Shown here piece by piece: positions 1 to 11,933 of a stretch of DNA of 64,000 nucleotides; the stretch's first letter is position 1, and each line of letters opens with the position of its first letter. The position numbers and the translations under genes were made by a program. The DNA lies in NCBI GenBank assembly GCA_025174535.1, contig JALBUN010000010.1, positions 2,232,001 through 2,296,000 on the forward strand. The letters are read 5' to 3'. The notes under the pieces were generated by a model, which did no database searches, was not told where the DNA came from, and saw nothing but the letters and a program-made list of their open reading frames with translations. The stretch comes from Cantharellus purpuraceus. Its lineage: Eukaryota > Basidiomycota > Agaricomycetes > Cantharellales > Hydnaceae.

Positions 1-1373
1 ATGTCGCGGCGTTCGTTAGGATCTTTTTCGATACTTTTACCAAGTTCAAAGGACGGGCATTCCATATTGCTGGTATTCCAATGGGGTAGGTTAGGTCGGA
101 ACTCGCAAGAAGGTATTACTGACATGTTTCTAGGGGCGTTTTGTCCGTCTTCGCTGCGCAAGTATACGACGAGAACAAGCAGTCGAAGCCGGAGCCACCT
201 CTATCAACCTTGTCTTGATTATCATTAGTGCGTTTCTTCTGGTCAAATTTGGAAAATTCTGAAACATCAGGATAGGAAATGGGATCACGGATTCCGCTCG
301 GTTAGTGAGATATTTGTAGATGCACATGCGCTGGGAGCTCCTACGTGCGTAGCACGCTACTGTCATACTACGATGTGCAGTGCACAGGTGCTAGTGTAAC
401 GCCATTCCAAGACATCTCGACATACGTTCGAATGAAAAAAGCTGCAAGGCACAAGTGACATTGACGGCTGCTTATGATCTTTCCGATCACTAGTTTTTTC
501 GATGCCAACGTATGATACAGGAGTCTTGCATCGACGAAGTTGATGCAATGAATTGTAATGACGCCATATTATCCTGTGACTCTGAAATATCGACTCCATT
601 CGAGATGACTGGTGAGAATGAACTGATGTCTTCGCTGGCATTGATGTTCACGTCGCAGGCAAGAATCCGTATGATGTGTCGAGAGATTGTTTGGGTGAAC
701 TCAAGCAGTCGCTTTGCTATCCCGAACTAACGTGAATCACGTTTATCTCATGCCCCAGCCGAGCTAACCTATCCACGCGTCTAGCGACGTTGTCAATCAC
801 ATGAACACACCAGCGAGGGGCACGATGCTCGGTGTTGATCCTTCCGCCGGAAATTTTACTGCTTGCGACCCCAAAATTTCATCCTTGTTTCACCGGAGCA
901 TGGACTAATATACCCACCAGAACCAAATCTATAGTTTGTGGGGGGAATCTATTTTATTTCTCAGAAATTCTCAATTCCTTCTCAAGATCATCTACGAATT
1001 CTTTTACGTCGCAGAATTGCCAGAACGTGGAATCAGAGTGCTCGTCTACGCCGGGACGTATGACTGGATTTGCAACTGGGTGGGCCCCTTTGTGCTGTTA
1101 GACGCACCCGAATGCCAGCGCGGCACTGATCCAGATATACTTTAGGTCGCCAATGAACGCTTTACGCTTGCCATGGAACGGCCGGGACAGAGCAAGTTCA
1201 CCTCGCAACAGCCGCACGAGTGGAGTATCGATGGCAAGAGAGTCGGACTCACCCGGGCCGCGGAGGGGTTGACTTTTGTCACGGTCTAGGGAGCAGGACA
1301 TATGGTTCCGCATGATAAGCCGGCGGAGGCGTTGGTTCTTTTGAAACGTTGGTTAGCCGGTGAAGAAATGTAA
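1..1373 (+). pseudogene. Serine carboxypeptidase (S10, CPY-like) pseudogene, 5' end outside the window
   Basis: Translating in shifting frames gives ordered pieces of a carboxypeptidase Y-type protein: a GRAFHIAG segment near 50-70, a VLIGNG-like piece near 270, a Cys-rich piece near 520-610, NPYDVSRDC near 670, an LGVDPSAGNF segment near 830, AGTYDWICNW near 1050 and GAGHMVPHDKPAEAL near 1290-1340. The catalytic Ser motif (GESYAG in the family) is lost: after GIP the frame hits a stop at 91-93. An intron is likely at 1080-1145. A TAG at 1287-1289 replaces the usual Tyr just before the catalytic His motif. Several frameshifts separate the pieces. The Asp and His motifs are still readable. The gene would be a secreted or vacuolar exopeptidase but cannot make one as it stands. 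The sedolisin gene follows downstream. Confidence 0.9.
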
Positions 1374-3183
1374 AATGGAAAATATAGACATCGGTCGAAT
1401 TGTCTCCCATGAGCTTCTGCTTTGCCAAGACTGCGTTGCTTTATCTTGGCAAAATGAATATACCTTTATAGCCCCCCCCATGCACTCACACAAATTCTAT
1501 GGGAGTACAACATCACTAGAGAAGACCCTGAAATGGACTGTGTGTGCAATGGTTATAGATAAAGCTAGATTATACGTCATCAAGGTATAACAATGAACAA
1601 TACATGCCTGAGATAATACCTGGTATGCTTCTTGATTCTTGATGGCGAAGAGTATGAATCCATCCTCAGGAAGGTTATCTCGAGCGATACGAGTAAATGA
1701 ATACCATCGGTGACCCATATAACGGAAATCTGCAACGGTGTTAGGGAAACGATCGATCGATCGGAATGAGTGAAATCTTCAGGTACCGGCTTTAAACGTC
1801 GCTAGCTTGCGAAACATAGAAGAAAGGGTGTGAATTGATGTTTTTTAAATCCAAAGAGGAGACCATAGGAGTCCTTGGCAGTCTAACATGCAGCCCGTAT
1901 GAGCGCATCGTGAAACACAAGCGTACATATTTTGATAACCCTCCAAGTCATGCACCATCAACATGCCATGAGCAGACTTTAGGATTTCAGCGTGAAAATT
2001 CGGCGATAAGTTAAAGAAGCCGCGGTTATGGATATTGATAGAATCCTGGTCGTATAACAGACATTGCTTGAATAGGCGCAACGCACTATTTGTAACTTCA
2101 GTGCTCTGCTTACATAATTGAGGACCCGCGTGGCTAACAATAAGTCCATGAGGGCGCAGGGGAAAATTCACAGGTTCATCGATCATCTGTCTACTGGTAT
2201 CACTGTATCATCTTAGATAGGTCGGGATTGAAGTGGGTTTTATGTAGGGTGTACTGTAGAGATACCACAGTACACACTACATAAAGCCTACTCTCACCCT
2301 CATCTCCATTACTGCTATGCCACTTACGTGGATCTCTGACTCCCAGGATAGCATGCGAGCAGCAGGCCGCTAAGCGCTAAGTAACCAGCCGCTTACAATG
2401 GCACACATGGCTAAGTCTGATAGTACCATGCGCCCGGGCGGGAAGGCTTTAATGGATGCTAATGGACCAGCAAAGACAGTGCCCAGCCAAATGTTGGACA
2501 AATCTACTAAAACTTGAGGAGGCAAGTCTTCTTTGTACATCCGTATCTACAGAAAGAGCATATAAGGAAAGAAGCCGGACCATATAACAGTCAATTGATA
2601 TGATTACCTCAATGGCTTGCGCGATATATCACGTGGATCGTGGCAACGTGTGTGCATACTTTAGATCTTGTGTATTTTCTACAGTATGTATTTCCATTAT
2701 CTGACGTCCACTAACCATCTTTTAGCGCAGGTGACTAAAACATCTGCTTGTGCCACTGTGTGGCCAATGGGCTCTCAACAGGAGCCAGCCAGCCGTCTCA
2801 AGCTCCTCGTGTTGCACGCCGTGGGTTGACTGACGAGCTCCTCGACACCTTCTAGATCCGACCGGTTATTAACGCCCCTGACGTTCTTGTTCAAAAGTTC
2901 CTACGCTCCTGTCTTGTGCTCAAGGGAAGGCTTATTCGGCGTTCGCTTCGCATCTTCGCCCCATTACACCCTCTGCTAGCAGAGCTGAAACACACTAACT
3001 GCATGAGCTCCTTGAAACCCTTGACATAGAAGATGATGTTTTCTTCCCACAGCAGCAGCATGACCCACATGCATCCTGTTCGGAAGCTCAACGAAAGCAG
3101 ATTATAATCCCATCTTATCTGCAACCTCGTGCACCGACTCCTGCCGACTGCCCAGACCCTTGACAATACATTCCAATATTTAG
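1374..3183. other. Intergenic region, no supported gene
   Basis: Short open frames here (for example on the minus strand at 1845-2186) show no recognisable family, splice pattern or codon structure. The one structured element is the inverted repeat listed at 2234-2289. The last part is the upstream region of the sedolisin gene. Confidence 0.6.
2234..2289. repeat. Inverted repeat (19-24 bp arms, 9-nt loop)
   Basis: The left arm at 2234-2257 contains TATGTAGGGTGTACTGT and pairs with the right arm at 2267-2289, which contains ACAGTACACACTACATA. Only one mismatch is present in the inner 19 bp, and pairing continues outward with two more mismatches. It could be a hairpin or the remnant of a small palindromic element. 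Confidence 0.75.
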
Positions 3184-3190
3184 TATAAAA
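3184..3190 (+). promoter_or_regulatory. TATA box of the sedolisin gene
   Basis: TATAAAA lies about 55 bp upstream of the ATG at 3245, a normal core-promoter distance for a fungal secreted-enzyme gene. Confidence 0.55.
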
Positions 3191-3244
3191 TGATAGTCGA
3201 ATCGCTCCCCAAGGAACTGTAGGGTCTGCCCTCTTGACGCGAAT

Positions 3245-5686
3245 ATGGTAGCCGCTGGTCTGTTCATTGCTTCTCTCGTCACTCTTGTCTGCGCAACCCC
3301 ACTCGCGCGAGACGGCCATGTCGTTTTGGAGCAAATCGACAGTGCCCCAGATGGCTTTATTCACGATGGTCCCGCGTCAGACGCCACAGAACTCACTCTA
3401 CGTATCGCCCTTGCGTCTAGCGATATGGCGGGACTTGAGAGGGCCCTGTATGACGTTTCGACGCCGTCAAGTGAGGTGTATGGACAGCACCTGACCAAAG
3501 AACAGGTATGTTGACTGGAGCTGGTGCGCGGCGTTTTGGGTAAATATCGTGTGCAGGTTGAGGCTTTCGTTGCACCCAAACCCGAGACTGTCTCCGCCGT
3601 TAACAACTGGCTCAATGCCAATGGGCTTAAGGCAGCGCCAGTCTCACCGGCAGGGGACTGGTTGAGCTTTTCCATTCCCGTCGCCAAGGCCAACAACCTC
3701 CTGGGTACCCAGTTCTCGGTTTTCACAGACCAGAAGACTGGCAAGCAGTCCATCCAAACTCTGTCCTACTCCATTCCGGCGTCTCTTCAAGGTCATATTG
3801 AAGTCATTCACCCCACTACGAGGTGGGACATTTGATCCTATCATGTTGTCGACCTAATCTTATGGCTTGTGAAGCTTCCCCGCAGGATTTGGCATTCCGA
3901 AGTTTACAACACCCTTGAAGATCCCTACCAGCAACGTAACGTCGGATGCCGTTCCCTCTTCATGCGCAAACACAATCACGCCTGCTTGTCGTAAGTGCCG
4001 CGCTTCCTCACCCTTAACAAGCTATAGTTCAATGAACTGCATTTTTCTTCACGTAGTTCAGGCTCTTTATGGTATTCCTACTACTCGGGCCACCCAGCCC
4101 TCAAATAAGCTTGCCGTGTCTGGCTTTATCGATCAATTCGCTCAAACCGCTGATCTTCAGGTTTATAATTTCAGACCTGTGCACCTTAAATGCTACTAAA
4201 TGTATCATGTATAGGCATTCCTAAGAGCACTACGCCCGGATCTGTCTGCGTCCACTACGTTCGCTTTGCAGACTTTGGATGGAGGCTCGAACCCTCAAGG
4301 AGCCGCAAACGCTGGCATTGAGGCTGTACGCCTTTACCCTTCTAAATGTTCCTGATTGATTTTTGAAATGATACATGCACAGAACTTGGATATCGAATAC
4401 ACTGTCGGTGTGGCGTCTGGTGTTCCGGTCACATTTATCTCTGTGGGGAACAATTTCCAAGATGGTGCCCTTCAAGGCTTCTTGGATATTATCAATGCTT
4501 TACTCGCGGAAAGTGCGCCGCCTCAGGTTTTGACCACGAGCTATGGTAGGAACCCTCTAGTTCTCATTTCAATTGCATGGCGCTTGGATGCTTATCACTT
4601 TACATCAGGTCAGAACGAAAACACAATCTCGCGAAGCTTGGCTGTGTATGTGTTCAGCCCTAGGCATACTCACCGTGACATTTTGAATCTGACCTTAAAT
4701 TCTTCAGGAAATTGTGTAACGCCTACATGCAACTCGGCGCTCGTGGGACCTCGATCCTATTCGCATCGGGCGACGGTGGAGTCGCCGGGTCACAGACGAC
4801 CAGCTGCACGACATTCTTGCCCACCTTCCCATCGGGCTGTCCCTTCATGACCTCTGTGCGTATCCTCATCAGTTGACCATCGCAAACTGCAGCCTCTGGC
4901 CATTTCTAATACCGAATTCTTTTAATGCTATCAGGTAGGTGCGACAACAGGTATTAACCCTGAGACGTCTGCCTCGTTCTCTTCAGGAGGATTCTCGAAC
5001 TACTTTGCTTCGCCATCGTATCAGACTAGCGCTGTCTCCACCTACTTTTCCGCACTTGGTACTACTAACTCCGGAAAGTTCAACAGAGTCAGTCAATTAA
5101 CATTATTCCATCAATCTGGGCGTGTCTACCTATATAACGCTCACACTCCCTCCATTCACTTCTCTTAGACCGGCCGTGGATTCCCTGACGTCGCTGCACA
5201 AGGCCAGAATGTTGAAATTGTCTCAGGTGGCCAGACGGGAACGGTTGACGGGACATCCTGCTCGTCGCCCATCTTTGCGAGCGTCGTGTCCCTCCTGAAT
5301 GACCGCCTCATTGCTGCGGGAAAGCCGCCCCTCGGATTCCTGAACCCATTCTTGTACAGTGCGGCTGGAAAGGCTGCGTTGACGGACATTACTACTGGTG
5401 AGCCGTGGGCGATGGCTGGTGTTTTAGGGCTTGTCTAACATACCTACGTATTAATAGGCAGCAACCCTGGATGCAATACCAATGGCTTCCCTGTAGGCAT
5501 TTCATTTGTATAGCCTTGTTTCCAATCACTTACAAAAATTCTCCCCGCGAAATAGGCCAAGGCAGGTTGGGATCCTGTAAGTCTTCATCACACGATCCAA
5601 TCTATCTGTCGTTCTCTAAGTAGCAACAGGTCACAGGGCTTGGGACACCCAAGTTTGCTGCCCTTCTCACCGCAGTCGGGTTATAA
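3245..5686 (+). CDS. Sedolisin / tripeptidyl-peptidase (peptidase S53), secreted
   Basis: This is a multi-exon gene for a secreted acid serine-carboxyl peptidase that removes tripeptides or cleaves proteins at low pH. The start gives a signal peptide (MVAAGLFIASLVTLVCATPL). An S53 pro-domain follows across the first exons, with segments such as LSFSIPVAKANNLLGTQFS. In the mature part the catalytic Glu and Asp lie in GIEA / NLDIEYTVG (near 4315-4400). The catalytic Ser is in VDGTSCSSP (near 5245-5270), the family's GTS-x-S-x-P motif. The C-terminal calcium-site region includes GLGTPKFAALL just before the TAA. Length is about 560 residues, normal for the family. Introns of 50-70 bp interrupt it repeatedly, for example at about 3509-3556, and no frame breaks were found. 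It probably serves extracellular protein breakdown. Confidence 0.95.
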
Positions 5687-7043
5687 GATCTTAACATTAT
5701 ATGTTGATGAATCATCAATGTATGAAGGCAACGGTTTTTTTGGGCGTCGTCATGAGAGTTGTATTGTTAAGTCATAAACCAGTGGAATACATCAGGATGC
5801 ACATGGATTGAAAGGCTATATGATACGACAGTGAAGTTCTGTTCGATAAATGCTTCTCTTCCCCCCTTCCTAATTCTTCGTCAACATGGTCTAACACTTG
5901 AAGCAAGTATTCGCTACAGTAATGAACTCCTAACTCCCACGTCATTTGTCAGTTTATGATCGTCCTTATCGCTCTCATATGTCTCTGCCAAGCTTCTACC
6001 CTGCTGAAAAGCTTGTCACCGGGAGTGCTATACGTTTGAGGGTCGGAGGGTATATATCATGTCAGCGCCGGCCAGATACCAGGGCCGGAAAAATAGTCAG
6101 TCGCGGCAATTCATTTAGACTTCAGGCGGCCGTTAGGTCCGTGATGTCTCGCGACGAGTACCGGGCTGTGAGGGGCAATCTCTTCACCATATGTGATATT
6201 TGGCACGCCTACGTGTCTCCAGCGTGTAACTAGTACTACCTAGCTCCCTCGTGCGCTATGGAATGAATTTCACATAACATGCTGGTAACAGCAAAAAGAA
6301 GTTGGAAGTAAGCACCATGCTATGTGCACCCTTTTAGTAACAAACTCGAACCTCGTCACACGCAAACCTGGCCAACCCGTTACAGCAACTAGAACACACC
6401 GCAAGTACCATCGCCGGTTTAGAACGCGCAATATTCCGATTAATAAGCTGCCAATGAGAGAAACAGCGCACATACATAATAATAAAAAACCTTGTAGGCG
6501 CTTAGCTGAATGTGACAAAGTCAGAGGCTTTGCAAAAGAAGACAGAAGACGTGCGTTAGTTTACACGCTTTGATCAGGTTTGCATACCTTATGAATGATG
6601 CGGTACGCTGCAACCTGAGGAGCGGCGTGCGCGTGTCAGCACCGTGACCTGACAAGCCGCCATGAGCAGTCTTGTAACACTAACTCTACTGAGACCTTAA
6701 CAGGTAGGACGGTCATGTATACGGTGACGGAGCAGCAACATGCGGAGAATCCCGAGTCGACAATCTAGAAGTTCCGTCCGTGAAAAGTAGGTCATGTTAC
6801 TAGAAGGGGGATCGTAGGTTGTTGGGATGGTATCAATGAGAATAGACTAGTACGCAAGCAAGACGCACTATTGAAAATCATAGCAAGAAGGTACAGTAGA
6901 GGAGCAGTTAGTGGTGAGTGAACGGCATGAAAGCGTTTGAGCAGCCCAGTGCATATGATGTAAACCAGATGATGAGAAACGAGCCAAGCAAACCAATTCA
7001 GAGAGAGAATAATCTGAAAATGGTCTCATAAGATCAACTAAGC
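5687..7043. other. Intergenic region, no supported gene
   Basis: Only short unrelated open frames are visible on either strand. Nothing in the stretch looks like a known protein, RNA gene or repeat. Confidence 0.6.
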
Positions 7044-7640
7044 CTAGGGGTTGGAGCGCCGTCCCAGCATCATCATCCACGCACATTCCTCCGCAACGTT
7101 GCTTCGTGTACAATCGCTCTCTCCCCCACCAGGGTTTTTGATTGTCAGGCCCAGAAACATCGTCTTGTCTTGAAGGTAATCAATACGCCTCACTCCCTGC
7201 TTCTCTTCATACCCAGTCAAAGTGAATGAGCGCGATGCATGACAGCGCCTGGAGTACGCCTTCTTGACTTGGTCGCGAAACGCCGGATCAGCACGGTTCC
7301 ATTCTGTGCTAGTGACGCCTTCGCGGAGCGACTTGTATATACCGTCGAGAACGTCGATGACGCGGACAAAGGATGTCGGGTCGTTGGGCAGGGTCGTTCT
7401 ACCCCGGACGTCGATTTTCCAGGGTATAAGATCACATGTGATGCGTATGCGAGTGACTGGGGGTGTGGTGGCGAATTGGGAGAGATCGTGCTCTGGGACA
7501 AGGTGGGGTGTTGTGATGGAATGCGGCTGGATTGCTGGGAGCGGTCTTCGAACTACTATTGACATTGATGATGACGATGTCGCAGCGGAGGCTTGCTGGC
7601 GGATAAAAGAGGAAGGAAGGGAGATGTCAAACAAAAGCAC
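7044..7640 (-). CDS. DUF6699 domain protein
   Basis: A single-exon frame of 198 residues. The core matches the fungal DUF6699 pattern as I know it: a PHLVPEHD...RITCDLIPWKIDVRG strand region, then a helix with FVRVIDVLDGIYKSLREGV, then WNRADP and a Cys/Arg-rich region. The N-terminal third is Ser-rich and low in complexity, with a run of Ser near residues 22-25. The function of the family is unknown; it is common and often multicopy in agaricomycetes. The C-terminal tail (VAEECAWMMMLGRR) is not obviously part of the domain. The start is the first ATG of the frame. A small Ser/Thr-rich frame lies just upstream on the same strand (7758-8102) and might be an upstream exon, but no convincing splice pair joins them. 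Confidence 0.8.
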   Translation of the reverse strand: MLLFDISLPSSFIRQQASAATSSSSMSIVVRRPLPAIQPHSITTPHLVPEHDLSQFATTPPVTRIRITCDLIPWKIDVRGRTTLPNDPTSFVRVIDVLDGIYKSLREGVTSTEWNRADPAFRDQVKKAYSRRCHASRSFTLTGYEEKQGVRRIDYLQDKTMFLGLTIKNPGGGESDCTRSNVAEECAWMMMLGRRSNP

Positions 7641-7757
7641 ACGGCGCGTGGGGTCATGATTGAGGATTCGGTGAAGCTTTATATCTGTTCGTGCAAGGAC
7701 GAGAGCAGAGGCATGTGAGGCAACAGGTACTTGGGGGGGGGTGATAAATTAAATCAT

Positions 7758-8102
7758 TTAAGACGTGGAGATATACGAACTCTCACAGGAAGCAGCGAGC
7801 TTTTGACTAGTGGGAACCACAGGTAACTTGGCATGCGTAGTGGGAGGCGCACATGGTTTTTTTCCAGTCACATTTCGAAAAGACTTCCAATGAGGAAGAG
7901 ATGGTGCAACCGAGGTTGTTGGAGTAAGAATCGTCGATGCCGAAGCAGTCGTTGAAGATGAATCGGTTAACGGAGGTGGTGAAAAGTCATTTGACTTGAA
8001 TTTCACATTCGCGTCATCGTCAAGAGCTGTGGCGGCTGTGTTGGATGTCCTCGATAGCCAACGATGGATCGAGCTACTGCTCTGCGCAGAACCACCCTTC
8101 AT
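7758..8102 (-). CDS. Possible small Ser/Thr-rich hypothetical protein
   Basis: A 114-residue frame rich in Ser, Thr and Pro (low-complexity SSSS, DSSSTTASASTI, TPTTS) with one WKSF motif. No family is recognised. It lies on the same strand and 118 bp upstream of the DUF6699 gene, so it could be a separate small gene, an upstream exon, or chance. No signal peptide or membrane segment is seen. Confidence 0.3.
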   Translation of the reverse strand: MKGGSAQSSSSIHRWLSRTSNTAATALDDDANVKFKSNDFSPPPLTDSSSTTASASTILTPTTSVAPSLPHWKSFRNVTGKKPCAPPTTHAKLPVVPTSQKLAASCESSYISTS

Positions 8103-9309
8103 GGTCCCTCATGAAGCGAGGTCCAAGCCGCACTGATTAAAAGGTGGGCCTCGTAAGCCAAGAACCAGTTGCATGGCGCGGTCCTTAGGTGGTCCTAGCT
8201 TTCAAAGACTCTGGAAATGTTTTGGGGTGGGCCCTGATTAGGTTTACAGCACCGTGCAGGTCTTCACACTCATCCAGCGCGTTTCTGGCAACGAAATGAC
8301 TGAGTTTCATTTTTACAACCACTTGCACTTATGGCTATCCATAAGGCGCCGTGGGGGGGAATAATCTTCTGAATTTAGCGAGGGTAAACCAGGTCTGAAT
8401 TCTGTAAACAACGTGGAGGCAACGAGGCACACGTTATCTATGGAAGCAGAAGTGATCCACAGCCACCCACATCGCTTGTGCCGAACCAATCTAGCCTTGC
8501 GCCATGAATTTTATGCGAGATGCAAGGGCGGGTAGGATTTGCACATTAGAAGCATCCTATTCAGTTGAGTTTTGAAGATTCATCTGACCTTGATTACCAT
8601 GCTGAAAACAACGGATCGTTGAGGATCGTCGACATCAGGTGCCACTCAGAAGTCGACGAATTTGCGAGAAGTATTGGAGCTCACTAATTCTGTAGGGCGG
8701 AGCTCATATGCAAGCCTTCGAGCTCTGCGCTACTAACAAAACTCTATGGCAACATTGGTCTCAGGGGCTTGACGGAGTGAGGATATTAATATGAACGAAC
8801 AAAGGAAGGAACACTCACAAGTAATGCTTAGGGAAGTCTGACAAAGCTGTAATGACGTTTGCGGCAGGGTCGTTTGCGGCAGGGTCAGTTACACGCGAGC
8901 GCTTCAATCCACAGGTTCTACGTTCCCAAATGCGATCATGTTCCGCATTCGTTGAACCTGTGAACTTTTGTTTCAGGCTTCAGCTGCGGTTTCAATGGCA
9001 TGCTCTAGAGCTATAGTCATCAGATCAAGCTAAGGAGGTTGAAATGGACCCCAGGCTATTGTCTGCATGAAATGAGATAAAAGCGGCAATGGGGAGATTA
9101 GATCAAAGTTCGCAGAACACTACAAAAAGGAGAATCACGAGCAGCGGAAACGTGACCATGTCACGCCGTGACTCATGTGACTGAACCCTGCGGTTTGGGC
9201 GTGTTGAATGCGTGTTTACAACGTTGTAGTAACCAGTACATCCATTGGTCTTTCATCCTCCGTTTTCATCCCTTTTGATTCCCCCCCTATGAACTAAGCT
9301 TTTCCAGCC
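8103..9309. other. Intergenic region upstream of the RING gene
   Basis: No coding signal. A 15-bp direct duplication (CGTTTGCGGCAGGGT-type) lies near 8858-8886. The last 70 bp before the RING start codon are pyrimidine-rich, as is usual for basidiomycete promoters. Confidence 0.55.
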
Positions 9310-11933
9310 ATGACAGATTCCCTGAAATTGCATTCAGTGCGTCCAGACGGCGACACTCACCCAATGGTAGTGGCTGAGTGTATGCAGGATGAGCTATGCA
9401 GCGATATCTCAGGCGGGGAAATGAGTTTTTCAGAGGGTAGGTGTTTTATGCCGTTGCCCAATCCACTAGATCGCAATGAATGGGTATCACCTTCAGGGGC
9501 ACTAAACAGCACTGAGGTTGCGAACGCTCAAGGCCTGCAGTATCCTTACCTAGTGCAGGGTTTACGCTCTACGAGGTCCTCCCCAACAATTGATCTAGAT
9601 TCTTCATCGATCATCCCCACTGGTTGGGACTCGTGTCGACGACCGCCAAGTTTTTATTCCAACTCGGCAATTTCATTGCATAGTCACGCAGATAATCTCT
9701 CTTTCGGTGAGCTTATCGCGTATATGTACTATTTCAATTATGTCTTATCAACTTTGTCGTCAACCATGTGATCTTCTGTGAACACTGGCACCATAGTGCG
9801 GAACCTCGCCAGTCAGAGCACCGTGACGTATACCAACGATTCGCTGGCGCGATCAACCATCGATCACCTTCCTTTTTCACACGTGAATAAATCACTCGAA
9901 TCTATCCCTTGTTCTTCCTTTTCTATTCTGGCCAGACAGGCCGAACATACCGTCCGGAGAGCTCGCCGACTTCCATCCATTACGGGAGCCGAAGATAGTT
10001 TTACATCTAGTTCTGAATCTGTGAATCATCACTTGTACCCCCCTTCATCACATCTACCTGCGTTATCAACTCATCTTGATCACTTGCTCAACTCAGACCA
10101 AGATCGTACTCGTCACCTTAACCGCGAGTCTGTCTCTACACCATGTGCTAGCAGTGAACACCGGGTGCCCATTACATTTCATCCCAATGGCACAGTCTCG
10201 GACCCGGATTCTCTATCGGATTCAGAGTGTTATTCCGGAAGCGGATACGCGCTGCGTCGAGCGAGACGCCATCTCCATGCCCATGAAACCCAGCTGACAC
10301 AAGCACCGCCTACGACAGAAGGTATGTTCACTATCCTCCACCGCCTCATTTTCAAACTGACACCACATGTCCAGAATCCACTCGTATCCGCGCTCGGACG
10401 TACCCTTCTTCACCTACAGTCCTTCACTCCCGCCGCAGTCCAGGTATCTCCCGAGTGTCCAGTCCGCCTGTCCTCGGAGATAGCTTCTTCCTCCCTCAAC
10501 TTGAAGACTGCGATAATCTTCCTGCATTACTCAGTCCTTCTGATAGCTCAGAATCAGACTCTCTACCCTCGTCAGATTCCTCGTCTCGAGACACCGACGG
10601 GGACTCACAAATCCTGTCAGACGACGGGCGATCATCACGCTTCCTCAACCCCGGAACCCCAATACAAACACAATTACCAGAGCTTCACACTCTTCTTCTG
10701 GAATTGAACCCCACACAAGACGGCGGTGATCCAAGTCGACTTTGGGTGGCCTCCGAAGGTAGCATCGCCATTCCTGATCAAATGGACTTTCAGATGTCTG
10801 GGGATGAGGACGATGTCATCGGAGATATGGACCGTGCCAATGAACTGCTTGGCGGTCTCGAGCAAGTCAACGCGGTGCTTGTGCGGAGGTACGAAAAGGT
10901 CAGGGGAGATGGGGACGATATTTGCACCGTCTGCAGAGATGTGTTATTGTCCCCCGAGAACAATAAAGACACAGACGAATCGGGCACGTTTCCTGATCCC
11001 AGTGCGACAACGTGGGGCGACGACGTCCTCATGAGCACGCCGCGTCCGTCCAATCCTCCCACATATCACGAGGAGCCTGCAATCCACGCATTCCCGTGCA
11101 CGCACCTCTTCCACACGAATTGCCTTCTCCCGTGGCTAAGCCTGAAAACGACATGTCCGACGTGTAGACTTGATATTGACCCGCATAGCTTGACGCTTCG
11201 GGTACGAGAGTGGGGCTCTTCGTCTTCGGGATTATCGACGTGGCCGTATGTTGCTGGTGTTGGTACTGAGCAACGTCAGCAACGGGCCCAGTACGTGAAT
11301 GTTGATGCGCTGGGGAGACGGATTCCGTGGCGCAGGCCGTGCGTGGCCAGCTTGGAGGAGTGGGTGAAGAGAAGGGAGAATGAGACACCTGCGCAGAGGG
11401 CGGAGAGGGTTAAATTATGTCCTAGTCCTTGTGGTGGGTTTGAGCCGCCACCAGGAGATGGGGATGTGGGTGAGCAAGAGGAGTCGACACTGAAGGCGAG
11501 ACGACGTACTGTGAGCGAGCCACCTGCTACGACCGACACGTGCCAAGAAGTGCACACTAGCACAAATACTTCCACGTCACTTGAGCCAGTTATTTGCGAA
11601 TCCTTTGAACTTGAACTAGGAGGATTAGCTATGGGACGTGTTGGGCTGCCGCGTAGGTCACGTAGCTTGTCAGGGATGCCTCGCGAGAACGAAGAATTAG
11701 GACGTACCACCACTCGGGCTCGCTCAGGAGATTATGGAAGACCAAGTCCGGCTGTGAGGGATCTTGAAGGGCCTCTATACAGAGGGTCACATGTTTGGTC
11801 ACCGAATACCATCCAACACACGACCGTGAGTACAGGAATATCGTTGTGGTCGGGCATGGCTACACCCGAACGCATATCTGGGTTAGCCTTTGTAAGTGGC
11901 GCGCAAGATGCCTCTTTCCATCCACGGGGTTAA
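9310..11933 (+). CDS. RING-H2 finger protein (putative E3 ubiquitin ligase)
   Basis: Three exons: 9310-9706, 9797-10321 and 10375-11933. Both introns (90 and 53 bp) are GT-AG in phase 1, giving 826 residues. The first 480 residues are Ser/Thr/Asp-rich and probably disordered. The RING is C3H2C3: CTVC near residue 490, then a loop of about 60 residues, then PCTHLFHTNCLLPW and CPTC near 550-575. Such a domain normally recruits a ubiquitin-charged E2 and transfers ubiquitin to a substrate. The tail holds an EEWVKRRENETPAQRAERV segment and is otherwise low in complexity. No membrane segment is seen. The substrate cannot be inferred. An additional short C-terminal splice is possible near 11890. 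Confidence 0.85.

Noticed and set aside
1845..2186. Minus-strand frame of 113 codons
   Set aside because: No recognisable domain, no splice partners and no signal; length is compatible with chance.
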